DNA from: Cadophora sp. MPI-SDFR-AT-0126
Taxonomy: Eukaryota; Ascomycota; Leotiomycetes; Helotiales; Ploettnerulaceae
Direction: 5' to 3'
DNA length: 64,000 nucleotides
Assembly: GCA_020747065.1 (NCBI GenBank)
Contig: JAGMVK010000022.1
Span: 1-64,000, forward strand
The notes beneath the pieces are model-generated. The model was not told where the DNA came from. It searched no databases and was given only the letters and a program-made list of their open reading frames with translations. The translations under genes and the position numbers were made by a program. Below are positions 34,760 through 45,951 of this stretch, in pieces (within the stretch, counting starts at the first letter, position 1; the number at the start of each line of letters is the position of its first letter).

Positions 34760-36018
34760 CAATGGATTCTTCCAACGAGGTCCCTCGCGCGCTATCTGAA
34801 ACGTGTCCCCGCTCTACAATCTACCCTCCCTCACCACAAGCCGTCTTCCCCTCACCCTAGGGATCCCATACGGAGAATTCTTCCGGAACGTATAAGGGAA
34901 AATGCACAGTCGCAGATGACGGCAGCGGTACAGCCCGGCCCCGTGTCTCGGATATCAAGTATGTCCGACTTCAACAAGCACACCAAGGCGCAGGTGAGGG
35001 AACAGTACAATAATACTGGCATTGTTCAGCGAGTCCCACGGATATCTGCCATGTTATTGACAGCAGAAATAACACTGTAAGTAGCACATGAGTTCGGCGG
35101 GGGCTAATCTGACATCGTCCCAGTTCCACGACGCCCTTACAGATAGCCCGATCGACTTCCAAGAGAAACTAAACCTCCACGGAACGTAATAGCACTCCGC
35201 AGTACCTGCCACACGAATTCCGGTCATGTTTATAACCCCTCATTCTTCTTACCAACCGATCTGAACGATTTCCTCCACTACGAACGACAAGATCGGCGAC
35301 ATTGACGAACATTTGGTGGCAATGGCACAATTCCGGCGCGGATGTGCCCTATTGCACAAACGTATCAAGATCACCAAAGACATCAGGAAGTTGGAGGTGC
35401 TGGGTTAGGAGGGCTTTATACACGAATTGTCACAAAACGACTTTCTCCCTTGGTACCCAGTCCTGGTGAGTATGTACCACAAAGTCAGGTTCACCCATAG
35501 CATCTCTGCAGCGTATTGTACTTATGCTACGGAAGCTCAACTTCCATAAGATTCCTCGGGAAAATCGAGATGATCTGCGACAATTACAAGGTTCGTACAG
35601 CGAAGAATTGGATATAGATGGCTCAGAGACGATTAGTTAAAGGAGCATCGAGCCTGATAACCCGGAGGACACCGATTTTGTGGGGAAAGGAGGGTGGAAA
35701 AGCATGACGAGCAGAGAGGAGAGCCCTATTGCCGTTCATGGAATCTTTCGCAATACATGGAGGGCACCAGTTGCGCGAATGATCTTAAGTAACTTATGAG
35801 TTGTGGGGATCAGATTGTTGCAAGAGGAACAGGAAGTCATTGCTCTGTACTTAAGTTTGAATGGGTTTCTTTGAGGCAGGTCCGCGGCGTGTCTCGCAAT
35901 TTGTTCCTGTACAGTATAAGTTAGATGTGGCGTCAGCCCCTCCAGTCAGTGTTGGCCTTTATGCCTATGGCGTTATTATTGATATTGCAACGGAAATGCT
36001 GTGGGGAATACGGGCTGT
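34760..36018. other. Unassigned sequence between repeat S copies
   Basis: Contains scattered protein-like fragments (SDFNKHTKAQVREQYNNTG near 34963; FHDALTDSPIDFQEKLN near 35123; a TAG-ended piece near 35300-35410) and possible splice sites, as in a decayed gene. No complete reading is possible. Confidence 0.35.
35757..35885 (+). repeat. Segment shared with 47200-47325
   Basis: Both contain AGGGCACCAGT, CATTGCTCT and a related tail; both can encode RAPVARMI before a stop. Probably the 3' ends of paralogous genes. Confidence 0.55.
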
Positions 36019-36460
36019 TCCCCACCAAGATCGTAATTCGCTTCGATCCGAGGTACCGATCCGCGTGGCGATCCTGCATGAATTTGGACACTACAGCCGC
36101 CACAGGGCTGTTAACGATTTCCTGCATATCAGGAGGGACTTGGAGCTCAAATAAGACGATTTTATATAATTTAGGGATAGTATAAGCTTGGTGACGCAGC
36201 TGTGGTAGAGAAAGTCTGTTATGCTATAAAAGGAGACTCTTTACAAATCAGGCGTGGGGCGACGACACGAACATGATTTTTCCAGTCGGAGGCATTTAAG
36301 GTGTCTGGGAGTGGCCGCAGAATATAACTTACGAAAAATTATAAGAGATATTGCGGTGTGCATAGGTTTTACGATGCTTGAAGTTAATGTACCGGTTGGA
36401 TTTTCCGGCACGTAGGGTTTTCCTTTACGCAGGGCTGGACGTTACTCTTTTAGTCTTATA
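36019..36460 (+). repeat. Repeat S, copy B
   Basis: Forward copy of repeat S, well kept through AGGGATAGTATAAGCTTGG, GCTATAAAAGGAGACTC and TTCCGGCACGTAGGG. With copy A it forms a long inverted pair around 1.4 kb. Confidence 0.8.
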
Positions 36461-36544
36461 AAAAAACCTAGATATTTATATCTAATCGATTTATATGTTT
36501 AAAAGGTGAAAAAAGTTCAATGGTGGTGTTGCAAGTCGAGGGGC

Positions 36545-36775
36545 CCTATTATAATATAGAAGTAGGCTCTTTGTAAATTCAAAGGGGCGGTGACGACGCG
36601 ATAATAATTTTCGGAATTAATAGGTTAGGAGTGTTCGAGGGAAGCATATAATACTCTGAAATAAAAATGAATAGAAATTTTGAAACGTTCATATATTTGA
36701 AGTTGCTTGAACTTGAAGTACCTAAGATTTGTCTAGTTATAGGGTGCGTCTCGGCACGTAGGGATAGACGTTAGG
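36545..36775 (+). repeat. Repeat S, copy C, decayed
   Basis: Starts at AAGTAGGCTCTTTGTAAATTC and ends at TCGGCACGTAGGG, directly after copy B in the same direction. More diverged and AT-richer than A and B. Confidence 0.65.
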
Positions 36776-37209
36776 TGCGGAAGACATCATGATACCCTAA
36801 TGAAGTAAAGGACAGTTGCTCGTGCAAAAGAATCGTGGCGTAGAAGAGCTTAGGAAATATACCTACGAAGGTGGCTAGGAATGGCCATGTTTGCTTCCTT
36901 TTAAGTGTGAACATGACATACTGTGGACTCCATTGGCGTCGTGGAAGATCGTTTTTGTGGCGTGAGCCAGAGATATCCATCACTACTCCAGGCTAAGCGA
37001 GGTACAAGAATCATTATATCTAGAGCCCTCGATAATTATATTACAAGGTGGTATTTTATCCAAATAGGTTCGACCCGACCATGTCTCTCACTGCGATATA
37101 CGCCTGTGGCATTGAGCTGGAATTAACCATCGCCAAGTCAATGGCGATTGCTGTGGGAGACAGGCTTCTCACGTACCCCAAGACCCAAGCCCACTGAATC
37201 GGTTATCTT

Positions 37210-37250
37210 GGATTCACACGGATTCACACGGACTCACACGGATTCACACA
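37210..37250. repeat. (GGATTCACAC)4 minisatellite
   Basis: Four 10-bp units, one with a T-to-C change. Confidence 0.95.
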
Positions 37251-38294
37251 GATGTACAGTAAGCGGCCCACCTCGGAAATCACGCTTCTGGCATGGATAC
37301 GGCTCCCTTCGCAACAGGAATCACCCCGGATGTAATAAATAATCTTCCGGAGGGATTCGGCAACGGGAGGGAGTGTCATGGTGGATCGGTTGCCCTGGGA
37401 GCTGATTTTATACCTCCCGGAACTGCTACGGGGCAGTGAGTTCAAGGCGATTCTCTAAGATTCAATGATTAGTTGGGGGAAAGCACCCCGAACCCCCGGA
37501 ACTACCGTCCTCGAGCGCAGTAAAGAGAGCAAAAGATCTCCCTGTCATGTGGTGGAGAGCGGACGGCGTCCGCTTGTTCAGGATCAACCGTCGCTGTGGG
37601 CTGCTCGAGCGAAGGGTCGATGATACACCTTATTGACAGTCAACAAGAAGACTGTCAGATCTTGACGGATCGCAAAATTCAGAAGGCTTAAACAGTTCCT
37701 CAAACGAGTGATTGGGCAATTTGTGACGCGCTGACGAAAGATCCTTTGGTCTTCCAAATTTGGCTCGACCAATCAGGCGCGCCCATTCGGTTTTGACTCC
37801 TGCTCCGATTCTGGCCGTCACCTTTGCTTTGCAACTCTCCTTTCTCGAATACGTCTAATTCTGCTCACACTCAGAATTTGGCCTTCCACAAACTACCCCG
37901 TTGATGTCTGGGATTTACGGTACTCCAATTCAGATACAGTAATTACACCTAGGCCTAATTCTGCGGCGTCGTGTGCCAAAGCGGCCCCTTGAAGTACCAC
38001 TAGACAATCCCTCACCCCCCTTGGGACTGCCGGAATAAGCATTCGTAAGGCTGGGTGGGCTAGCAGGGAGCATTCTCTTGGCAAAGTGGATTTCTGCCCA
38101 GAAGCCACAAGCGGCATTACGCCACAATAAGCGGTTGGCAGGAATAAGCGCCTGCAGGTGGGCGACTGAGCGGGCGGGGGATATCAGTGACGATTGCTGC
38201 GTCCTCTAGTGGAGCGCAGAAGTCATCTTGGTGGATTACTCCACATTACTGTAGCAGGCCATTCTACAGTAAAAACTCAAAATTCTACACCCAG

Positions 38295-38589
38295 TTTGTC
38301 GCTTAATTTAGGCTTATGTAGACATATGCTACACTCTAATGACCATTGTACGAAACGTACCATTCGTACAGGGTCTCAGACATCTCCGCCGAAAATCACA
38401 ATTCCAACACTTTTGTTTACGGTGGTCCACTTTAGCAAGCCATTCGAAAAACTCGAAAAACTACCCTAATTTGTCGCTTGATTTATGCTTGTTTTGTCAT
38501 ATGCTACATTAATGGCCATTTTACAGGGTCTCAGGGATTCCCCCCGAAAATCACAATTCCAACATAACCCTCTCTTTCCTCTGTTTACG
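38295..38589. repeat. Tandem duplication, ~120-175 bp units
   Basis: TTTGTCGCTTRATTTA, CATATGCTACA, AGGGTCTCAG and GAAAATCACAATTCCAACA occur in the same order twice, followed both times by TGTTTACG. Confidence 0.85.
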
Positions 38590-39078
38590 AATCTTCGTCT
38601 TGAACTGCACCCCATCATATGGCGGCTGCCACCACTGGTTGGGTCAAGTCACGTGCGGATGTTTGGTAGGCCTGGATTTCTTCTAATATGATCCGACTTG
38701 GGTGAACAGAACTTGGGGTTCATGAGGACAAACCTGAAATATTTATGTAGTCTAAACAAAATCCTGTTGACAATTCAGAGGTAACAGCAGAAGCAGAACG
38801 TTCAGTGATTCAATTTGGGTTCGTTGTGGGGGTGTCGGTGGTGGGGCAGAGGGGGTGCTGGGACTTCGGCAGTTCTCGGCAGCATTTTGTGACGCATAAT
38901 TAGTGTGTGGGTCTCGTAGTTATGGAAGGTTCTACTGTAGCTCCACCGGCTCGACTCCACAGGCGCAGAAGCCGATCAGTTCGTCTAGAGACTTGAGTCT
39001 TCTGGAGCTAGTCTTTAAGAATAGCTTATCTTCTGGGTACGGTCTGCCAGAAGATGGTTGCGTTCAGAAGCATTGGTC

Positions 39079-39271
39079 TTCCAGAAGAAATATTCCAGAA
39101 GAAATTGTCTTCGGGAAGAGAATTTCCAGAATACTCTTTCTTTTGGAATCTCACAGTTCTAGAAGAATGCCTCTTCGAGAATACTTCTTCTAGAATATTT
39201 CTTCTACATCCTTTATGCTTCTACAAACTTTCTTCTACACACGCACATGTTCTTGAGTCTCTCTTCTGGAA
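39079..39271. promoter_or_regulatory. Cluster of TTCnnGAA (HSE-like) sites
   Basis: Eight TTCnnGAA sites: 39079, 39093, 39110, 39124, 39157, 39174, 39188 and 39264, with further half-sites. Heat-shock factor binds arrays of inverted nGAAn. The array is 230 bp past the 3' end of the ferric reductase gene, and I see no gene it would clearly drive. It could also be a degenerate minisatellite of a CTTCTAGAA unit. Confidence 0.5.
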
Positions 39272-39498
39272 GCCTTCTTCTTCTAGACATGATATACTTC
39301 TAAAAACTTGCTTCTAGTAGTGGTACGTGTCTAGAAGCTCCTGCGACTGTCGCACCAACTATGGTGTCGCAATAATCAATTTGAATGCAGCTGAAGGGGC
39401 CAAGAGCAACTGCTGGATTCCTTCTTTGGACGATTTTGCATTTATCTATCTACGTGTGTCCTAAGTCGAGAATGCTGCTACCGTCTACCAATCTGATT

Positions 39499-41343
39499 CT
39501 ACTTCGGTTGATAATCCAATTCTACCAGACTAACACCCTCCTCGAGATATTCTCGCGTCAGATCCCGCAGCTTATCTCGGATGTCATCATAGCCAGATAC
39601 TTTCGGTTCATTAGCCCAAACCCTACCCCTAGATACAAGTGGCTTACCTGTAACGAGCATCTTCCCTTCCCTCGCCGTTGTCGTCTGACCCATATACTCA
39701 ATATCTTCAACGGCGTCTTCTACATTTGTCTTGAGATTGTGAAGTTCTACTGCGTTTGTTCCAGGCTGTATCGTATCGAGCTCGGGCTTCTTAATATGCT
39801 TTCCCATCACTTCTTCAAGGAAGATCCCCGGCAGTGGCGCCACGCCTGGATAGATCGTCGCTCGTTTGCCAAACGGAAAAACTGGGATATCATTGGACTC
39901 TAGATAGATCGAGATAGAGAGAATCTGAACATTAGCTAGACGATTGACCACTGGTGAGGTTTTAGAGACTTACACAACCATCATCTAACTTGTCATCCTC
40001 CAAGGCGTCATTCAAAAGTGACTGGGCTACCACCGCATCGGCTAACATCGTTAGTAGTTATACAAATACCGAATCGAGAAGCTTACTTTTGTGTCTAATC
40101 TGCCAGACCAGATGGATCCGGCGAGCCTGAACACGGCGAGAGTTGTAGCCATAGATCAGTCTCTTCAGGTATGGCAAGTGCGTCGCGATGCCGAAGCCAC
40201 TCGCCACCATCAGAATACTCTCATACTCGTCCATAGCCACACTTGTTCCGTGAGGTCCACTAAAGATCACGAAGAAATTTGTAGCGTGGTCTTCCTTTGC
40301 ATGATATAACAGATCGCGAGTCAGACCTCTCCGAGGCTCGATGAGCAGATCGATGATTTGCTGCTGACCGGGTCCCCACGAAATCACCATGAACGGATGA
40401 CTCTGCAGAAAAGACCCAAAGCTAACCCCGGGTATCCACATATTAATGTAAGTACCCGGTTCAATTTCTAGTGGCTTCTGCAGCTGCAGGCGAACCTTGA
40501 CTGCACCATTGTCGTGCGTGAGTGCCGCTCGAGAGAGGTGGTGGCGGAACATTCCATTCTGGAAGACGACACGGCCAGCTTGCAGGATGAGAATAGCCAC
40601 GTATAGTCCTATAGAGATGTAGATATAACCACGCGGGAAGGCTTCACCGGAGGGCAGATGTCGCCATATCGCATATGTCGAGAGCAGTGAAAGCGCTTGG
40701 TGGGTACGAAGGAAGACCTCATAGGAAAGCCTGCGCACAGTTGGGAATGCGAGCAGAAGGAGCAAGCCAAGTGAAGAACCTCCCTATGCAAATGTTAGTT
40801 CTCGCTCTTTGCTCGAGGATCGATACCTACGATCACGGCAAACACGTCTTGAGTGTTGTCCAAGGAAAAAGAGACCTTCGAGGTCAGGGCAAAGAGGACG
40901 TGCAGCACGCAGAGCAGAGGCACGGCGACGCCTGCGGAGCGATGAATGAGCCGTATTGTCTGCAGTGAAACTCCAAGGAGATCTGCGAGCAAGGCGTGGT
41001 GGGCACCAGCAAGGAGAGGGATGAGTGTAACCAGGGCGAGGGTGCCCGCTCGAGACCCTGCTTCCGCGGTTTTGGACAATCTAATGCTGACAGGGAACAT
41101 AGATACAACGAAACTGATGCAAAAGAGATTGATTGAAATAAAAATGATCTGTAGAGCTACGCCTGATCGGCTCCATGGTCCGAAGAATCGATGTCGGCGA
41201 AGGAGGTATGGATACGTGAGATGTTTTGATACAAGGACCGACAAGTACCCGACGAATCGAACAACGCACGGGTGAAGACGATTAAGAAGCAAGAGAAAGA
41301 TGATGCCGCCTGCAGTGATTGCGCATGCTGGAATTATATCCAT
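39499..41343 (-). CDS. Ferric reductase-like transmembrane protein (FRE)
   Basis: Plasma-membrane flavocytochrome that moves electrons from NADPH through FAD and haem to Fe(III). Four exons (41343-40831, 40783-40087, 40041-39974, 39924-39499; introns 45-49 nt) add up to 567 residues in frame. There is an N-terminal signal/TM segment (ITAGGIIFLLLL) and several further TM helices. Haem His candidates lie in IHRSAGVAVPLLCVLHVLF and RTHQALSLLSTYAIWRH. The FAD-binding motif is HPFMVISW, and NADPH-binding motifs are SGPHGTS and ASGFGIATHLPYL. The C-terminus EYLEEGVSLVELDYQP matches the usual end of the family. All key motifs are present, so it is probably active. Its neighbour at 42475 is a DUF3723 gene on the same strand. 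Confidence 0.85.
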
Positions 41344-42474
41344 GATAGAGACAGAAGACCCGAGACCTGAATGAATGTGGTGACTAGGAGAGGTGATAGA
41401 GATGGTCGAAGGAGGGGGAGATGGAGAGAGGGAGAGAGAGAAGGAGGGGAGAGGAGAGAGGGAAAGAGGGAGAGGAAGGAGAAGAGAAAGCAAAGGAGAA
41501 GAGAGAGAACAGGAGAGGAGAAAAACCAGTAGCTGAATCATGACTCACAATTGTGCCCTTAGATAGGAACAAATGCGATGACAAGAATAGAACAGAGTCG
41601 TGGACGCCCTCGAGTTAGGTGCAGATCATCAGGACCAAGAAAGGTCACCGAATCCGACCCCATGTAGCTTGAGGTCTCTGACCTGAGATAGTACGGACAG
41701 ATGTGATTTCAAGAGCAGTCAGCATTGGTGAACGACGTTTCAGGCTGACTGCCCTCAGAAACTGGCTGTTGAATGATCATTCGGTTGTTAGCGTGAGGAA
41801 AATCCGCACGTTGTCATCCATTTTCTGATGGAGGATGATGACCTAGGCTGGTCATCAAAACCTACCACCCTAGTTTCGTAAGCCGATTCCCGCTGAGCCT
41901 AGAGCTTTGCTTTGTTCTATCAAAGAGCCAAATATGGCATATGCTCTCGGATGGCGGAGTCGCAGCATTGCACGTGATGTCGCTACTGTGCATGCTTAAT
42001 CCTGCTGCTTCTTGTGCCGAAACAGGGACTCAAATTGTAGCATACGTAAATTTAAGGATATGCCCTAGTACAGTAACAAACGACGCTGGGGAAAGTCCTT
42101 ATCCACAGATGTGATTTTCGGCATATGTATGCCCTCGTGACATGAGCATCCAGCACGTTTCAGCATTTGGCAGAACTAAGCATATGCCCAGGCGATCGCT
42201 GGGATTCACTCAAAACGAGCCAGATCTAGACTCTAGAAATTCGCTGTACATGATGCACCTTCGGAAAATTGATTCGGATGAACCTTCCTCATCAAAGCGG
42301 CCATAGTGCCTGTTGCCCCCCTGATAATTGTCTTCATTATGATTGAGTGGCTTTGTTCGATTGTGACATACAGTATATACGAAAAACATTGCAGATATAT
42401 AAATCCCAAGGTTACAGTATGTATAAGCTAAGATCCTAAAACTCTTATCTACGATCAGACCCCGCCCCTTACAT
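41344..42474. other. Intergenic; purine tract in FRE leader
   Basis: The 41395-41525 part is almost pure purine on the plus strand, i.e. a CT-rich promoter/leader on the coding strand of the ferric reductase gene. The rest, to the DUF3723 stop, holds nothing recognisable. Confidence 0.6.
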
Positions 42475-45463
42475 TTATGGATTTAGAGCCTGTCTCTTTC
42501 GCACATGGCGACTCTGAGATATATCATCTGTAGCGATGCGTTTCAACCCAAGAACTCTCTTTCTAGCGTCTGCGTGAAGTTTCCGCGTAGATTCGACTAT
42601 TTCCTCATCGATGCCGAAACCGTCTGGAATTAGCAGTACGGTGTGAGTCCTGTCTTCGAAGACTGCTTGGAAGCAATCTTGGGGGGGTAGTAGTTTTAAT
42701 CTTGTATTAAAAGTTCGGACGCCTTTCCGCAGGTACTTTTTAGCGATTCGCGTGATTTCAGATGGCTCTCCTGGATTAACTCGGATTGGCGATAAGTGTC
42801 TCCAAGAAACCCTTTCCCGGATGAAGAAATTGATACAGATTGTCCCCTGCTCCAACCTCTGTTCTTCCAGCCTCCTCCTCTCTTCTTCCAGCCTCTGCTC
42901 TTCCTGCCTTCTCCTCTCTTCTTCCAGCCTCTCCTCTTCCTGCCTCTGCTCTTCCTGCCTTCTCCTCTCCTCTTCCAGCCTCTCCTCTTCCAGCCTCTGC
43001 TCTTCCTGCCTTCTCCTCTCTTCTTCCAGCCTCTCCTCTTCCTGCCTCTGCTCTTCCTGCCTTCTCCTCTCCTCTTCCAGCCTCTCCTCTTCCAGCCTCT
43101 GCTCTTCCTGCCTTCTCCTCTCTTCTTCCAGCCTCTCCTCTTCCTGCCTCTGCTCTTCCTGCCTTCTCCTCTCCTCTTCCAGCCTCTCCTCTTCCAGCCT
43201 CTGCTCTTCCTGCCTTCTCCTCTCTTCTTCCAGCCTCTGCTCTTCATGCCTCCTTCTCTCTTCTTCTAACCTCTGCACGAGTCGCTCTCTCTCCAGACGT
43301 GCTTGGACTTGTCTGCGTTCAGCTTCCGCCTGTGCTAACCTCTCCCGCTCCCGCCTCTCCCGCTCCCGCTTTTCCGTCTCCCGCTCTTCCCTCTCCCGCT
43401 CTTCCCTCTCCCGCTCTTCCCTCTCCCGCTCTTCCCTCTCCCGCTCTTCCCTCTCCCGCTCTTCCCTCTCCCGCTCTTCCCTCTCCCGCTCTTCCCTCTC
43501 CCTATCCCGCTCCCTCGCCCTTTCTCTCGCCCTTTCTCTCGCCCTTTCTCTCGCCCTCGCGCTCGCCCACTCCCGCTCTCCTGATCTGTCCAAGGTGTCA
43601 TCAGCATCTTCAACAGTATCCGCAGAAGTTTGTGCCGGATCATCCTCGCCACGTTGAGCGTAAGTGGACAAAATATCATCAATATCCTCCATATGTTCAG
43701 GACTGCCCGAAGAATCACCACCATCAGGTCGTTCGACATGAGAGTCGTTGGGACTAGATCCTCGCCTCGAACCATTATTTCCACTATTTGTGCTGATTGG
43801 TCTGCCAAAGAAGGCAAGATATACTGATTTTCGGACAAAAAAAGATGTGATGCCCTCACCTCGATGCTGCTGTTCGCTATGAAGGTGAGTGACAAACAAG
43901 GAGTCCCTGTCCTCTTCGTACGCATCTGTGCGGGGGATACCAGATCTAGCAGGCATTGCTACACCGCGTCCAGACGTGACATGGAGAGGCGGTGATGGTG
44001 AGCTATCAAGTCGCGCAGTCCTCTGGCTCGGATATTCCTTCAAGGCATGGATTTGAGGAGTATCGAATCCTAATTTATATGCGAGATCGGCAACCCTGCG
44101 GAGCACAGCGGGGTCCGCCTGGGTAGGCGCCGTCCGAACAGGATTTTCCTTGACAGGGTCTGCGGGCATAGCAGGGTAGTAGCGCATGGCCAGGGCAACG
44201 AGCTGTCGAATCCCCAGGTCTACGCAATCCGCGGGCGTTCCAGCCCGATCTAGGAAGGAGTCTTCTGTGATTTGGAGTTTAACGTGGCCTTCCCTCTGGT
44301 TCTTATCGGAGTAGGTGCGCGCAAGAGTCTCGCAGACACTCTCACGTTTAGGGACAATTACCAAACGTTTGAGGCAATCGATACAGAGCTTTAGATATTG
44401 GATATCCCTGAAAAAGGTGAAGAGGGACGGCACGAGGCCATCGATCATCTTCAACCTTTCATAGATCAGGTCGCGTTCGCGGTCGCTGAACGCGCTGAAT
44501 ATCTTCCCTCCTTGCAGCTCACTGAGATCCTTCGTTGATACACCCGGCGCTCTCCCTTCCAGGGCTTTCACTGTCGCTGTATCGATCCTCCCCAGAGCAT
44601 CTTTCCCCACCAGACCCGTAAAGACGTCCTTGATACGGCGAAGGTAGTTCAAACATTCCTGTGGAGCAACAATTAGTACACGCCACAGAGAAGAGGATCT
44701 GCTCACGTCTCTGCAACCCATAGCCATCATCTTTTGTAGAGTTGTCAGCCTCATGCCATCCCAGACGCCTGGAATATCCAACAAGGCGTCAAACCCTGCC
44801 GTAAAATCCTCATCCAAGAGAAGTCCCTTCAAGTTCTTCAGCCTACAACCCCGCAGGCAAGCCTTCCATCGCAACTCGGCCTTCGTGTCGCGTTGAAAGT
44901 GGTAGTACCGTATCTTGCAATATGCCTCGCCATCGGTTGGTCCGTCTTCGTTGGAATGCTGCTCGTTGAGACATGTTTTTAGGTCCTCGTTGATATCTGG
45001 CGGAGATCAGCTTTCATTCAAGGCAGAGAGTAGCCTGCTCACCAGAGGTATAGAGATCGACTGTCCACCACTTGTCAGTTGGAAGGAGGAACTCTCGCGC
45101 AGCTTGAATTCTGTGCTGTCCATGGAGACACTCCAGTTGAAAGCCTTGCGGAAAGACCAACTGTGGGCATCCGTTCGGCTGATTAGTCAGGAGTTCACGA
45201 GCTGTGACGTTCGAGTCACGAAGGGCAACATCGAGAATTTGCTGATCGACTTCCGCCTCGATATGATTTCGCACCTCTAGCCGACGACATCGATCTTTCC
45301 GAAAGCACCCTTTCAGATACTCGACATGCTTCGTATCGAGATCTCGGTGCTTGTGCTGCTGGAAGTGAAGTGCATCCAGACTGACGCGGGCGGATCCTCG
45401 GAATGTCCGCCGTCTTTCTGCCTCAAGCCTTGAGTCTTCCGCTTGACTTTGAGACTGTCTCAT
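42475..45463 (-). CDS. DUF3723 protein
   Basis: Three exons (45463-45043, 44996-44707, 44658-42475; introns 46 and 48 nt) give 964 residues. The N-terminal half matches the DUF3723 family as I know it: LDALHFQQHKHRDLDTKHVE, QLECLHGQHRIQAAREF, KWWTVDLY, ALLDIPGVWDGMRLTTLQKM and VPSLFTFFRDIQYLKLC. A later piece, EGITSFFVRKSVYLAFFGRP, is also family-like. Then come an acidic Ser-rich linker, ~240 residues of Arg/Glu repeats, and a C-terminal domain ending in basic residues. Biochemical role unknown; the family is often found as Starship cargo. No break is visible. Confidence 0.85.
42855..43575 (-). repeat. Glu/Arg-coding minisatellites inside DUF3723 gene
   Basis: Two blocks. 43375-43500: about eight 15-bp units coding REREE. 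42870-43225: 51-bp units in two alternating versions (RRRQEEQRLEEERLEE and the same with Q for L) arranged as three 102-bp pairs. All keep the frame and predict a long charged alpha-helix. Confidence 0.9.
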
Positions 45464-45539
45464 GGTTACAGACTCATGCTCTGAGGATGGGGAACTGGAT
45501 AAAATTTCTTCTGGAATCGGGGACGTACATTACCTAGTC

Positions 45540-45855
45540 ATCAATAGGTGGCCTAAAATGGACGCTTCCGAAAATGGATGGCTCACAACTGATGTCTCCC
45601 AAAGTTGATGGATGCCAAAATTGATACCACCAAAATTGATCGATCCCAAAATGCCTCCCAAAATTGATGGCTCCCACCCCGCCCATGACCGCTGGTATAG
45701 TAGTTTTGAGTCACCTTGGTTCCCAAAGTTGATGGATGCCAGGAATTGATGGATCCCAAAATGCCTCCCAAAATTGATGGCTCCCAAACTTGATGCCTCC
45801 AGAAACTGATGGCTCCCACCCCGCCCATGACCGCTGGTAAGTTTGAGTCACTTTG
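45540..45855. repeat. Short tandem repeats AAATTGATGG/CTCCCA
   Basis: Units of 12-17 bp built from AAAATTGATGGCTCCCA fill this stretch. A larger ~120-bp block ending CCCGCCCATGACCGCTGGTA and GAGTCAC is present twice (45598-45718 and 45720-45855). It lies between the DUF3723 gene and the divergent pseudokinase gene, so it forms part of both promoters. Confidence 0.9.
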
Positions 45856-45951
45856 GATGAGCTGCTGACTGCTGACTTGTCAAGGCAACCCACAGATACT
45901 CTAGGTTGTCTACACTCTCACAACAATCTTTCCTCTTTCCATCTGTTCAGT

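Larger units (their letters stand above)
36776..39078. other. Intergenic with minisatellites
   Basis: No supported gene. Contains a 10-bp minisatellite (37210-37250) and a tandem duplication (38295-38589). Confidence 0.45.

Noticed and set aside
42752..43757. Ser/Leu-rich ORFs on the plus strand opposite DUF3723
   Set aside because: Produced by the CT-rich complement of the Glu/Arg repeats.
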